Positions 25,567 to 34,975 of a stretch of 64,000 nucleotides of DNA are shown piece after piece. The notes under the pieces are model-generated. The model worked only from the letters and a program-made list of their open reading frames with translations, was not told where the DNA came from and did not search any database. This DNA is from Bin5 sp965200615 (GTDB lineage: Bacteria > Chloroflexota > Anaerolineae > Caldilineales > Caldilineaceae). The DNA is taken from contig OZ241377.1 in the NCBI GenBank assembly GCA_965200615.1, positions 4,836,001 to 4,900,000 on the forward strand. Reading direction: 5' to 3'. Every line of letters begins with the position of its first letter. The stretch's first letter is position 1. The position numbers and the translations under genes were made by a program.

Positions 25567-26664
25567 GTGAGCGTTCAGATCGTGGGGCAAGCCAGTTCAA
25601 GCTTAAAGCTTTCAGTTTCTATTCTCGGCGCCAGCGGCTATGCCGGCGGCGAGTTGCTGCGACTGCTGCTGGACCATCCGCATGTCGAGGTAGCCCAGGT
25701 GACGAGCGAACGCAACGCGGGGTCGTTTGTCCACTTCACCCATCCCAACCTGCGCGGGCGCACGAGGCTGAAGTTCGTAAGCGCGGCGGAGCTCGAGCCC
25801 TGCGACGTGCTCGTGCTGGGACTTCCTCACGGCGGGGCGATGGGCCGTATCGACGAATTTGCAGAACTGGCCGGTCGTATTATCGATTTGAGCGCCGACT
25901 TCAGACTGCGGAATACGCAGGCTTATGTGGACTGGTATGGCAAGGAGCACAGCGCACCCAATTGGCTCGGCAGATTCGTCTATGGTCTGCCCGAGTTGTA
26001 TCGCCGTCAGATCTGCGGCGCCCACTTTGTGAGCGGGGTCGGCTGCAACGCGACCGCCAGTGTGCTGGCCGTGTGGCCGCTTTTCGCAGCGGGGCTGGCC
26101 CACCCGCAGCAGGACCTGATCTGTGAGGTCAAGGTCGGCAGCAGTGAAGGCGGCAACCGCGCCGGCGATGCGACCCACCACCCGGAGCGGGCGCGGGCGA
26201 TGCGCAGTTTCGCCCCCACCGGCCACCGGCACACTGCGGAGGTCCTGCAGGCCCTGGAACTGGCCGACGCCGAAAACTATTCGATGGTCAAGGCACACAT
26301 GAGCGCGACCGCGGTGGACAATGTGCGCGGTGTGCTGGCTACGGCCCATGTATTCGTCAAAGAGGGCGTCAGCGAACGTGACCTCTGGCGGGCCTACCGT
26401 CAGACGTACCGGGACGAGCCGTTTGTGCGTATCGTCAAAGAGAAGACCGGCATCTACCGTTACCCGGAGCCGAAGATTCTGAGCGGCAGCAACTACGCGG
26501 ACGTCGGTTTCGAACTGGATGAACGAACGGGGCGTGTGGTTGCGCTCTGCGCCATTGACAACCTGGTGAAAGGGGCGGCAGGCAGCGCCCTTCAGAGCCT
26601 GAATCTGATGTGCGGCTGGGACGAGGCGACTGGACTGGGTTTCGCTGGGTTGCATCCGATTTGA
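25567..26664 (+). CDS. lysY: LysW-aminoadipyl-phosphate reductase (ArgC-like)
   Basis: 365-residue NADPH-dependent reductase, related to ArgC, that reduces LysW-bound aminoadipyl phosphate to the semialdehyde. It has the nucleotide-binding motif VSILGASGYAGGELLRLL, the catalytic Cys160 in SGVGCNATAS and the C-terminal CAIDNLVKGAAGSALQ. The context with lysW and lysX supports LysY over ArgC, though a bifunctional role is possible. A GTG at 25567 is used as start. The residues ahead of SVSILGASG are probably variable, and an internal start is conceivable. The kinase lysZ that normally precedes this step is not next to it. Confidence 0.9.
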   Translation: MSVQIVGQASSSLKLSVSILGASGYAGGELLRLLLDHPHVEVAQVTSERNAGSFVHFTHPNLRGRTRLKFVSAAELEPCDVLVLGLPHGGAMGRIDEFAELAGRIIDLSADFRLRNTQAYVDWYGKEHSAPNWLGRFVYGLPELYRRQICGAHFVSGVGCNATASVLAVWPLFAAGLAHPQQDLICEVKVGSSEGGNRAGDATHHPERARAMRSFAPTGHRHTAEVLQALELADAENYSMVKAHMSATAVDNVRGVLATAHVFVKEGVSERDLWRAYRQTYRDEPFVRIVKEKTGIYRYPEPKILSGSNYADVGFELDERTGRVVALCAIDNLVKGAAGSALQSLNLMCGWDEATGLGFAGLHPI

Positions 26665-26715
26665 GCTTCTGTGGTCGCGAAGCCGTCCGGTTCTCATCAC
26701 TGATCGTTGACGCTT

Positions 26716-29460
26716 ATGATCCGAGAACACGAACATACGCTGAATGTCTGGCTGGCCTCACATCTGCGAAAGTACGGTCTGAACGCCAAGCAGGAATCGA
26801 CGCAACCGGGCAATCGTCGCCTTGATGTGGAGGTGCGCGTCGGCCCATTGGTGATTGCCGTGGAGGCCGAGCATGGCCAGAGCAACGCGAAAAAGGCAGC
26901 CGCCATCCGCGATGCCGACGCCCGCCTGAAACAGAGGCTGGCCCAATGCGCGGTTGCCGTCTGTTACCCGGATAACACGACCGAGGAGTCCTTGCCGTCG
27001 GCCCAACTGATGTGGACGGTGCGCGACCCGGCCGCGGCCGCGCTGGCGGCCGCCGACTGGAGCGCTGGGAGTCTGGATCAGCTGGTCTCGGTTATCCGGC
27101 TCACGCCGGCGCAGCTGGGAGACCCCGACTCGGTGGCCGCCGCGCTGTCCAGCAGTCTGGACGGCGCGGTCGCCCGCCTCAGCGACGGCCAGAAGCGGGA
27201 ACTTGCGATCGCGTTGGATCTGCCGGACAGCGCCAAGGCAGCCAGGGGCAATGCCTTGGATACGGCGGCCAAGCGCGCCCTGCTGGTCATCGTCACCGCA
27301 GTCATGTTCCACGCGCGGCTCGACAGCCACAGGCATACCCTGCGGCCCGAACTCGACAACCGCACAGCGCCGCCCCAGCCCTTCCAAGACGTTTGGCCGC
27401 CCGCCATGGCCCAGCAGTGCGCCGCCGCCCCCGACCCGATCGCCGCCTTTGGCGATGCCTGGAACCTGATCCTGGCGCTGGATTACAAGCCGATCTTTGA
27501 AACGGGTCGCGCGGCCCTCTTCTCCTGTCCAAATGACCCGGCCTTTACCGCCGCCGTTCGCGATAGCGCCCGCGCGGCCCTGGCCGTCGTGCGCACCATC
27601 GCCGGCCTGCGCCACGACCTCTTGGGCCGCATCTTCCATACCGTGCTGGACACCGCCCGCTATGACGGCTCGTTCTACACCACGACTGCCGCGGCGACGC
27701 TGCTGGCCACGCTAGCCATCGACGAAGATATGTGCGACTGGCAGGATGCGGAGGCCATCGCCCGATTGCGGATTATCGATCCGGCGTGCGGCACAGGCAC
27801 TCTGCTTATGGCGGCGGCGGAACGGATCCGCGACCTGGCCCCACAGTCTCAGGATGATGAGACGGTGGCCGCGGCGCTGATTGAGCAGGTGCTCTGCGGT
27901 TACGATATCAACCTCACGGCTACGCACATGGCCGCGACCACGTTAGGCTTGCTGTCGCCCACGACCCAGTTTCGCAACATGAAGATCGGCCGCGCCTTTC
28001 TGGGCGTCGATCAGTTCGGCGAGGCCTACTTGGGTTCGCTGGAATTTCTGGAGCGGCAGCCCTGGCTGCTGCCCTGGCCCAAAGCTGTCCAGGCCGTCGA
28101 ACAGATCGATACGGGCGAGGAGATCGCCCAGGCCGAGCCGGCCGACTTGGCGATCATGAACCCGCCCTTTACACGCGACAGCCTGCGCCACGATCAGTTC
28201 TCTCGAGAGGAGGAGCGCAAGATCAAGGCCCGCGAGAAGGCACTGTTTGCCAACAAGCCCGTGCATCTGTCCAGCAACGGCAACGCATTCCTGGTTTTGG
28301 CGGAATTCATCAGCAAAGTCGATACAGGCGCGATAGCGGCTATCCTCCCGCTGGTTACTTCAACCAACGCATCATCGCTTGAGATTCGCAGATATCTGGC
28401 AAATCGCTATTACATTGAGACGCTCGTAACTTCCCATGACCCGGAGCGGATCTATTTTTCCGAGAATACCAGCATCGGCGAGATGTTACTGATATGCCGA
28501 CGCTGGCCAGCCGGCAGAGGACCGAAACCGCCGACGCGCGTGGCCAATCTGGCAGTAAACCCTGCATCGCCGTCCGCTGCCATTTCCGCTGCTTATGCCA
28601 TCAAGAACGGCACTGTGGCCGCCCAAGGAACGGGAACAGTGCAGGAATGGCCGGAATGGAAAATCGCAGCCGGGGATTGGGGCGCGGTGCAGTTCCTTTC
28701 ACCATATTTGTGTGTGAAGTTTGCAGAGCTGAAGAATGGCGAACTGTTCCCGGTAATCCCTTTGGGCAGGATTTCTGAGATCGGGCCGGAAGGCAGGCGG
28801 ATACGAGATGCTTTCACAAGGTCAGATATGCCGGACGAGCAGGGCAGAATAGGGCTGTGGTTGCACGACACTGAGCGGACCCAGACAATGACTGCCACGT
28901 GGGATACTCACCTCGTTGCAAAACCTGCGAAAGCGCATTTGGCGGACTCCTATTGGCAGCAGCGCAGTACGTTTCTTTTGCCAGCGCGCCTGTTTTTGCT
29001 GACTACCCGCACGGTAGTCGTTCGGCTGGATTCTCCGTGTGTAGGCTCAGCGTGGGTTCCGTGCCGTATTAGCCCACCTCACGCGCCGAAAGCAGACTGG
29101 GAGAAAGCTCTATGTGTCTATCTGAATTCGTCCGTCGGTATACTGTCCCTCTTGGGCGACCGTTCCAATAAGAAGCCAACCTATCCGAACATTTCCATAG
29201 ACGATATGCGAAAACTATTTGTGCCGGACTTTACCACTATCGGCAAAGAGGCTGTCGCCGCGCTAGCGGAAATCTACGATACCCACGCTGGGGATGTGCT
29301 GCTGCCGCTGCCACAGATGAATGACTGTCCCATTCGCCGAGGGCTGGATGATGCCGTGATCGCCGCGCTTGATCTTGATGAAGAGACGGTTGCCACGATT
29401 CGCCGAAGCCTGGCCGCGGAGCCGTCGGTGACGGGGAGGCAGTATAACGCCCTTCAATAG
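26716..29460 (+). CDS. N6-adenine DNA methyltransferase with nuclease-like N-terminus
   Basis: About 914 residues. The central methyltransferase has SAM motif I IIDPACGTGTLLMAAAER (about residue 352) and the adenine-specific catalytic motif NPPF (about residue 482). The first 100 residues (RRLDVEVRVGPLVIAVEAEHG) have the spacing of a PD-(D/E)xK-like nuclease core. The C-terminal 400 residues carry LYICVKFAEL-type and LNSSVGILSLLGDRSN features of target-recognition domains. This is the layout of a type IIG or type ISP-like restriction enzyme that cuts and methylates, but the helicase typical of type ISP is absent. Base use is close to that of its neighbours. A TTG at 26707 is another start. 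It replaces the downstream lysine genes expected here. Confidence 0.85.
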   Translation: MIREHEHTLNVWLASHLRKYGLNAKQESTQPGNRRLDVEVRVGPLVIAVEAEHGQSNAKKAAAIRDADARLKQRLAQCAVAVCYPDNTTEESLPSAQLMWTVRDPAAAALAAADWSAGSLDQLVSVIRLTPAQLGDPDSVAAALSSSLDGAVARLSDGQKRELAIALDLPDSAKAARGNALDTAAKRALLVIVTAVMFHARLDSHRHTLRPELDNRTAPPQPFQDVWPPAMAQQCAAAPDPIAAFGDAWNLILALDYKPIFETGRAALFSCPNDPAFTAAVRDSARAALAVVRTIAGLRHDLLGRIFHTVLDTARYDGSFYTTTAAATLLATLAIDEDMCDWQDAEAIARLRIIDPACGTGTLLMAAAERIRDLAPQSQDDETVAAALIEQVLCGYDINLTATHMAATTLGLLSPTTQFRNMKIGRAFLGVDQFGEAYLGSLEFLERQPWLLPWPKAVQAVEQIDTGEEIAQAEPADLAIMNPPFTRDSLRHDQFSREEERKIKAREKALFANKPVHLSSNGNAFLVLAEFISKVDTGAIAAILPLVTSTNASSLEIRRYLANRYYIETLVTSHDPERIYFSENTSIGEMLLICRRWPAGRGPKPPTRVANLAVNPASPSAAISAAYAIKNGTVAAQGTGTVQEWPEWKIAAGDWGAVQFLSPYLCVKFAELKNGELFPVIPLGRISEIGPEGRRIRDAFTRSDMPDEQGRIGLWLHDTERTQTMTATWDTHLVAKPAKAHLADSYWQQRSTFLLPARLFLLTTRTVVVRLDSPCVGSAWVPCRISPPHAPKADWEKALCVYLNSSVGILSLLGDRSNKKPTYPNISIDDMRKLFVPDFTTIGKEAVAALAEIYDTHAGDVLLPLPQMNDCPIRRGLDDAVIAALDLDEETVATIRRSLAAEPSVTGRQYNALQ

Positions 29461-29613
29461 TTGGCGCTTTTTGAACATTTGTTCTGGAACGAAGCACATG
29501 AATCTCTTTGGACGTCAAGGAAGGTCGCTAACTGGCCACCTCGGAAGGAGATGGGGAGGGAATTGTTGCGTTCATCTGGCCCCTGTGCAAAGCCTGGAGA
29601 GACTTGGAGAGAA

Positions 29614-29847
29614 ATGAATATGCCAGATACCAAAGGCTCGTGCCCTATCTGGGGACCCGAGTACAAAGCGACGGTTACTCAAAATGCGTTAGTTGAGATA
29701 AGCAAAGTTGACTCTGATCGGGCAGGCGGCAAGTATGAGATTACCATCGTATGGACTGACGAGCAAGTATTGCGCGAAAAGCTGAAGAACCGAATCCTTG
29801 CGGTTATCGGAGAAGGCTCGAAGGCTCAGAAGACTCCGGGCGGATGA
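29614..29847 (+). CDS. Short protein with CPIWG and RAGGKY motifs
   Basis: 77-residue protein starting MNMPDTKGSCPIWG. The pair of motifs, CPIWG near the start and VDSDRAGGKYEI about 30 residues later, is what I recall from a recurring N-terminal module of longer uncharacterised proteins that sit beside restriction and other defence genes. Here the module is not followed by the usual longer body, so the gene looks truncated. A ribosome site (GGAG) precedes the ATG. The frame continues upstream to 29461 but without support. Its stop overlaps the next gene by four bases. Confidence 0.55.
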   Translation: MNMPDTKGSCPIWGPEYKATVTQNALVEISKVDSDRAGGKYEITIVWTDEQVLREKLKNRILAVIGEGSKAQKTPGG

Positions 29848-30461
29848 TGTGGCGAGGATCTGTCTTCTCCTTCCTGTGGACGCCGAGCCGGCGGTGGGTC
29901 TCCCTGCCGCTGGATGGGAACATAGACGCGGCCGCGCAGAGGATTCACGAGGCGCTGGATTCCAGCAGAGAAGTAACCGGTCGGGTTGTCGGGCGGGGCG
30001 TGAAGATAGAGCGCCATCCGAGCCGGGCGAGGCAGAGGGGAGCGTTTGCGGCGGTCTTCTATGGGCTGCTTCGGGATGACGGACACAACTGCCGCCTGAC
30101 GGGGCATTTTCAGTTGCATCCGGTCGGGCGGTTGTTCATCGGCGTGTGGATTGGACTGAGCACGATACTGGCGTTGGCGTTCCTGGTGGCCGGGTTTTTG
30201 AGAGCGTCGCCGGAGAGCTCGGCTCGTGACGCGCTGCCCTTCATATTGCCCGTGCTGCTCCCGTTTCTCGGCCTGTGGGCGGCCCAATGGCTGCAAAGGC
30301 GCAGCCAGGACGACGAAACCGCCATACGCCGCTGGATAGAAGAGCTGAGAGACGGCTGGTCAGCGGCCAAAGCCCCCGCCGAAACCGCAAACCCGCCCCA
30401 AGTTGAACCCGTAGGACAACCCACTTCAAACGGAGGAGGAGAGCAGCCATGTCAGCAGTGA
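29844..30461 (+). CDS. Hypothetical two-helix membrane protein
   Basis: 205-residue protein that I do not recognise. A soluble N-terminal domain of about 90 residues contains two Trp (FSFLWTPSRRWVSL). Two hydrophobic helices follow at about residues 91-118 (VGRLFIGVWIGLSTILALAFLVAGF) and 127-148 (LPFILPVLLPFLGLWAAQWLQ), then a charged C-terminal tail rich in Pro, Ala and Glu. The ATG overlaps the preceding stop (ATGA), and the end overlaps the MOSC gene by 13 bases. It may be co-expressed with the DNA methyltransferase and the short protein, but no function can be assigned. Confidence 0.65.
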   Translation: MMWRGSVFSFLWTPSRRWVSLPLDGNIDAAAQRIHEALDSSREVTGRVVGRGVKIERHPSRARQRGAFAAVFYGLLRDDGHNCRLTGHFQLHPVGRLFIGVWIGLSTILALAFLVAGFLRASPESSARDALPFILPVLLPFLGLWAAQWLQRRSQDDETAIRRWIEELRDGWSAAKAPAETANPPQVEPVGQPTSNGGGEQPCQQ

Positions 30462-30994
30462 CACACATGAAGATGGCGGAACTGGAACAGAATCTGGACG
30501 AGATCCGGCGGTCACCGAAGGAGGAGGGCGAGCTGACCCTGATCGTGAGACGGCCTCGATCCGGGGAACGGGAAGTCATCGAAGCCGGCGAACTGTCCGT
30601 AGCCCAGGGGCTTGTCGGTGATAACTGGAGCACGCGCACACCTGATGCCTCGCTGGAACCGGAACGGCAGCTCACGATAATGAATGCCCGAGTTGCCGGA
30701 CTGCTTGCCCAGGACGAAGAGCGCTGGGATCTGTTCGGCGATCAGCTCTACATTGACCTCGAACTCAGCGAGGCGAACCTGCCCGTTGGCACGCGGCTTG
30801 CCATGGGAGAAGCGGTCATCGAGGTTACACCGGTTGACCATACCGGGTGCAAGAAGTTCGCCGAGCGCTTCGGTGTTGACGCGGTCAAGTTCGTCAGCAC
30901 TCAGGTGGGCAAGGAGCTGAGGCTGCGCGGGATGTATGCGAAGGTAGTCCAGCCTGGCCCGATCAGGGCGGGTGACACGGTTCGAAAGCTCTGA
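30449..30994 (+). CDS. MOSC-domain protein
   Basis: 181-residue protein of the MOSC family (molybdenum-cofactor sulfurase C-terminal-like), including the conserved Cys in DHTGCKKFAERFG and the core LGVGTRLAMGEAVIEVTP-like region. MOSC proteins bind molybdenum cofactor and may transfer sulfur or reduce N-hydroxylated compounds. A strong GGAGGAGGAG precedes the ATG. It lacks the N-terminal beta-barrel of larger YcbX-like members, so it is the short, stand-alone form. Its relation to the preceding genes may be only positional overlap. Confidence 0.85.
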   Translation: MSAVTHMKMAELEQNLDEIRRSPKEEGELTLIVRRPRSGEREVIEAGELSVAQGLVGDNWSTRTPDASLEPERQLTIMNARVAGLLAQDEERWDLFGDQLYIDLELSEANLPVGTRLAMGEAVIEVTPVDHTGCKKFAERFGVDAVKFVSTQVGKELRLRGMYAKVVQPGPIRAGDTVRKL

Positions 30995-31220
30995 AAGAGC
31001 GCGCCTCACTTTCTGACAGAGACCGCCAAACCTTTCTGCCTGTCGCCGGCAGTTCAGATCGATTCTCCTTCCCTTAAGCGCGCTTGTAGCGCAAGATTCA
31101 ATTCAACTTGCGGGGTCCAGATATAATTGGCCCCGGCGCGGCGCGCTGGCAATAGCGCCCAGACAAGGTAATATGATACAATGGGTTCGCTACGCAATCT
31201 TACTAAACCGGATTTGAAGA

Positions 31221-33002
31221 ATGGCAACCCTTTCCAGGAACCTGGCGAGACTGTCCAGTTCAAACCAGAATCGCCGCTTCTTGTTGCGGGGCCTCAAACG
31301 CCTTCGACCGTACTGGCGGTTGACAGTCGCCGCATATATAGCCCTGCTCGGCGCCACCGCGATCCTTCTTGTCACGCCCCAGTTTATTCGCTGGATTGTT
31401 GACAGAGGCATTCGCCAGAACGACCTTCAACTCTTGACCTGGTCGGTCCTGGGGCTGTTGGGGCTCACTGCTCTGCGCGGTCTGCTGACATTCTGCTCCA
31501 GCCTGTTTGCGGAAACCGCCTCGCAGGGTGTGTCCTACGACCTTCGCCGCGAACTGCACGCCAAGCTCACTGAACTCTCATTTGCCTACCACGACCGGAC
31601 CGAATCGGGCCAGCTACTGTCGCGGTCGATGCAGGACGTTGAAAGGCTGCGGATGCTCACCGGTCGGTCGATCCTGGGACTGGCGAATGGTGTTGTCCTA
31701 TTGGTCGGTTCGGCTGCGGCGCTGATTATCATGAATCCCCTACTGGCCGTTCTGGCCATGCTGACGATGCCGATCCTGGCGCATCGCGCCATGAGTTTTG
31801 GCGCCCAATACCGTCCTCTGTCAATGGAGATTCAGCAGCAGCTGGCCGTACTGACAACCCGGCTGGAACAGAATCTACGCGGCGCGCGCATTGTCAAAGC
31901 GTTCGCCCAGGAAGATGCTGAGATCGACCGCTTTGAGACCGAGAATCAGAAGTGGTTCGGACTGGCCGCGGCAACGGCCCGGCTCACAGCGTTGAACATT
32001 CCCATGTTGGACCTGATAGCCAATCTCGCCACTGTGATTGTCATCTGGTTGGGGGGGTACCTGGTGATTCAAGGGTCACTGACACTGGGCGAACTAGTGG
32101 CATTCATCACCTACCTTGCGCAGTTGACGTCTCCGATCAGGAGGCTCGGGTTTCTGGTTCCCTCCATTGCTATGGCCGGCGCTTCTGCCGAGCGCGTCTT
32201 CGAAATCCTGGACGAAGAGACGCAGGTAAAGGAGGCGGTTGACGCCACTCCTCTGGGGCCGGTCCGCGGTCATCTGCAATTTGAAAAAGTCTCGTTCAGC
32301 TACGCCCGGCCCCACAGTGTGCTGAGCGATGTTTCCTTTGAGATCGAACCGGGCCAGATCCTTGCCCTGCTCGGGCCGACCGGTTCGGGCAAGTCATCGA
32401 TCATAAACATGATTCCCCGCTTCTATGACCCGACGGAAGGGCGTATTCTGCTTGACGGCCATGACATCCGCGAAGCGACGCTCAGTTCTCTCCGCGGTCA
32501 GATTGGCATAGTTCTTCAGGAATCCACTCTCTTTGCCACCACCATCCGCGAGAATATCGTTTTCGGGCGGCCTGACGCTACCGACAGGGAGGTGGTTGAG
32601 GCGGCAGAAGCGGCACAGGCCCACGAGTTCATCGAGAGCTTTCCGGACGGCTACGATACCAGAGTGGGGGAGCGCGGCGCCACCCTGTCCGGCGGGCAGA
32701 GGCAACGTGTAGCCATCGCCCGAACTCTGCTTACCGATCCACGCATTCTCATTCTCGACGACGCCACTTCCAGCGTGGACACCGAGACCGAGCGCCTGAT
32801 CCAGAAGGCTCTGTCGAATCTGATGAAGGGACGAACCTCGGTCATTATCTCGCAGCGTCTCAGCACTGTAAGGATGGCCCACCAGATTCTGATGTTGGAG
32901 AAGGGTCGAATCGCGGCTGCAGGCGACCATGAGAAGCTGTTCGAAAGATCGGAACTGTATCGCAAGATCTACGAGGAACAGCTGGAAAAAGTCGAAGCGT
33001 AA
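31221..33002 (+). CDS. ABC exporter half-transporter, degenerate-site subunit
   Basis: 593 residues: six transmembrane helices (about 30-300) followed by an ATP-binding domain. Walker A is GPTGSGKSS and the signature is LSGGQRQR. The Walker B motif ILILDDATSSVD has Asp in place of the catalytic Glu, and the switch His is replaced by Gln (IISQRLSTV). These changes mark the non-hydrolysing nucleotide site in heterodimeric exporters of the TM287/288 and BmrCD type. The partner is the next gene. The pair probably exports lipids, peptides or drugs. No substrate is indicated. Confidence 0.92.
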   Translation: MATLSRNLARLSSSNQNRRFLLRGLKRLRPYWRLTVAAYIALLGATAILLVTPQFIRWIVDRGIRQNDLQLLTWSVLGLLGLTALRGLLTFCSSLFAETASQGVSYDLRRELHAKLTELSFAYHDRTESGQLLSRSMQDVERLRMLTGRSILGLANGVVLLVGSAAALIIMNPLLAVLAMLTMPILAHRAMSFGAQYRPLSMEIQQQLAVLTTRLEQNLRGARIVKAFAQEDAEIDRFETENQKWFGLAAATARLTALNIPMLDLIANLATVIVIWLGGYLVIQGSLTLGELVAFITYLAQLTSPIRRLGFLVPSIAMAGASAERVFEILDEETQVKEAVDATPLGPVRGHLQFEKVSFSYARPHSVLSDVSFEIEPGQILALLGPTGSGKSSIINMIPRFYDPTEGRILLDGHDIREATLSSLRGQIGIVLQESTLFATTIRENIVFGRPDATDREVVEAAEAAQAHEFIESFPDGYDTRVGERGATLSGGQRQRVAIARTLLTDPRILILDDATSSVDTETERLIQKALSNLMKGRTSVIISQRLSTVRMAHQILMLEKGRIAAAGDHEKLFERSELYRKIYEEQLEKVEA

Positions 33003-33047
33003 CAGGTGGCGAATTGGCCTCCTTACAGTACGCGGTAAACATCGAAG

Positions 33048-34865
33048 ATGTCTATTTCAATTGGATCAGCTGGACGCAGCGGCGGACCTCAGAGCCTCCT
33101 GCGCAATATGGCGAACGAGGCCGATGGCAAGGCCTTTGATGGGCAGGTGGTGGGCAGACTATTGACCTACCTGCGGCCGCATCGGGCCAAAATGTTGGGC
33201 GCTTTTGCGCTGATGCTCATCGTAACCGGTACGACGCTGGGCATTCCCCTGCTGCTCAAGGTGGCGATCGACCGTTACATCGCTTCCAATAATCTGGGTG
33301 GACTTGCGCAGATATCGATCGTCATGGCGGTCCTGTTTCTGGCGCTGTTTGGCGCGGCGTCCGGCCAGCGTTTTCTGTTGTCGTGGGTGGGGCAGAGGGT
33401 GCTGTCCACTCTGCGCGGGCAACTCATGCGCCACTTGCAGGCCCTTTCGCTGGGATATCACAGCCGCCATATCGTCGGGGTGACGATTTCGCGGGTCATT
33501 GGCGATGTGGCGGTGATCAACGAGCTGCTGTCTCAGGGACTGATCACTCTCATCGGCGACATTCTTGTCCTGGTCGGCATCATCGCCGTCATGCTGGTCC
33601 TGAGTCCTTCGCTTGCCCTGCTTACGTTCAGTACCATCCCGCTGATGCTGGTGGCTACCTACTTCTTTTCACGGAAGGCTAAAGTCGCTTTCCGGCAAAC
33701 GAGACAGAGCGTGGCAGGCGTTGTCGGTACCCTGGCGGAGCACCTGGCCGGGATGCGGGTCATACAGGCTTTCGCGCAGGAGGAGGCGATGCGCGATCGC
33801 TTTGACGACGCCAACAGAGAGAACCGAACTGCCTATGTCGATGCGATGTCGCTCTCCTTCATTTTTCTGCCGACCGTAGAGTTTCTGGCAGTGCTGGCAA
33901 CTGCCATTGTGCTGTGGTTCGGGGGCCGGGCGGTGGCGCAGGGGGCTGTGGAAATCGGTGTACTGGTGGCCTTTCTGGCCTACGTCACCCGCTTCTTTCA
34001 GCCGATTCAGGAGCTGAGTCAACTGTACACGACGATGCAGTCGGCCATGGCCGGCGGCGAACGTGTGCTGGAGCTTCTGGACGCCCGGCCGGAGGTGGCC
34101 GATCCAACGGATGGCAAGGAGATGCCAACGATTGAGGGCCGTATTGAACTGCGTCGCGTTCACTTTTCTTACGGCAGCGACGTGCCGGTACTGCACGCCG
34201 TAAACCTGTTAATCGAGGCAGGGCAGACGGTTGCCCTGGTTGGTCCCACCGGCGCAGGCAAGTCGACAATTGCCAATCTGGTGGCCCGATTCTATGACGT
34301 CAGCAAGGGGAAGGTGTTGATCGACGGTATCGACGTGCGAACAGTGACGCAGCAGTCGCTGCGCCGGCAGACCGGAATTGTCTCCCAGGAGCCGTTTCTG
34401 TTTGCGGGAACCGTGCTCGACAACATTGGCTTCGGCCTGCCGGATATAGAAGCCGGAGCCGTGGAAGAGGCGGCCAGGCAGGCCAATGCGCACGAATTCA
34501 TCGTGGCCCTGCCCAACGGCTACGGGACCGAGATCCTTGAAGGCGGGGCCAACCTGTCAATGGGCCAGCGGCAGCTGATCTGCATTGCCCGGGCAGTGCT
34601 GGCCGATCCTCGAATCCTCATTCTCGATGAAGCCACCGCCAGCGTGGATACCGCCACTGAGGCGCTGATACAGGAGGCTCTCGACCGGTTGCTGAGCAGT
34701 CGTACCGCGATTGTCATCGCCCACCGGCTGAGCACGATTCGCAGAGCCGACCTGATCTGCGCTATGCAGGACGGTGAAATTGTCAGCAGAGGAACGCACG
34801 ACGAGCTGCTGGAAGAAGGGGGCCTCTACGCTACCCTGTACCAGCGGCAGTTCATGGAACAGTAA
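33048..34865 (+). CDS. ABC exporter half-transporter, hydrolysing subunit
   Basis: 605 residues, six transmembrane helices then an ATP-binding domain with intact Walker A (GPTGAGKST), catalytic Glu (ILILDEATASVD) and switch His (VIAHRLST). The ABC signature is LSMGQ instead of LSGGQ. In a heterodimer this altered signature faces the degenerate Walker B of the upstream subunit. The defects of the two chains therefore fall on the same ATP site and leave one good site. It starts 45 bases after the first gene. An alternative start lies at 33108. Confidence 0.92.
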   Translation: MSISIGSAGRSGGPQSLLRNMANEADGKAFDGQVVGRLLTYLRPHRAKMLGAFALMLIVTGTTLGIPLLLKVAIDRYIASNNLGGLAQISIVMAVLFLALFGAASGQRFLLSWVGQRVLSTLRGQLMRHLQALSLGYHSRHIVGVTISRVIGDVAVINELLSQGLITLIGDILVLVGIIAVMLVLSPSLALLTFSTIPLMLVATYFFSRKAKVAFRQTRQSVAGVVGTLAEHLAGMRVIQAFAQEEAMRDRFDDANRENRTAYVDAMSLSFIFLPTVEFLAVLATAIVLWFGGRAVAQGAVEIGVLVAFLAYVTRFFQPIQELSQLYTTMQSAMAGGERVLELLDARPEVADPTDGKEMPTIEGRIELRRVHFSYGSDVPVLHAVNLLIEAGQTVALVGPTGAGKSTIANLVARFYDVSKGKVLIDGIDVRTVTQQSLRRQTGIVSQEPFLFAGTVLDNIGFGLPDIEAGAVEEAARQANAHEFIVALPNGYGTEILEGGANLSMGQRQLICIARAVLADPRILILDEATASVDTATEALIQEALDRLLSSRTAIVIAHRLSTIRRADLICAMQDGEIVSRGTHDELLEEGGLYATLYQRQFMEQ

Positions 34866-34975
34866 AGACAGGCGCAGGCAATCTAAGTTCCTCGCACAAT
34901 CGGCAGGTAGTCCTGCCGGTCGAGCCCACAAAGAGATACCCAGACTCTCCATTCTCGATTGGGAGCGCACTCCAA

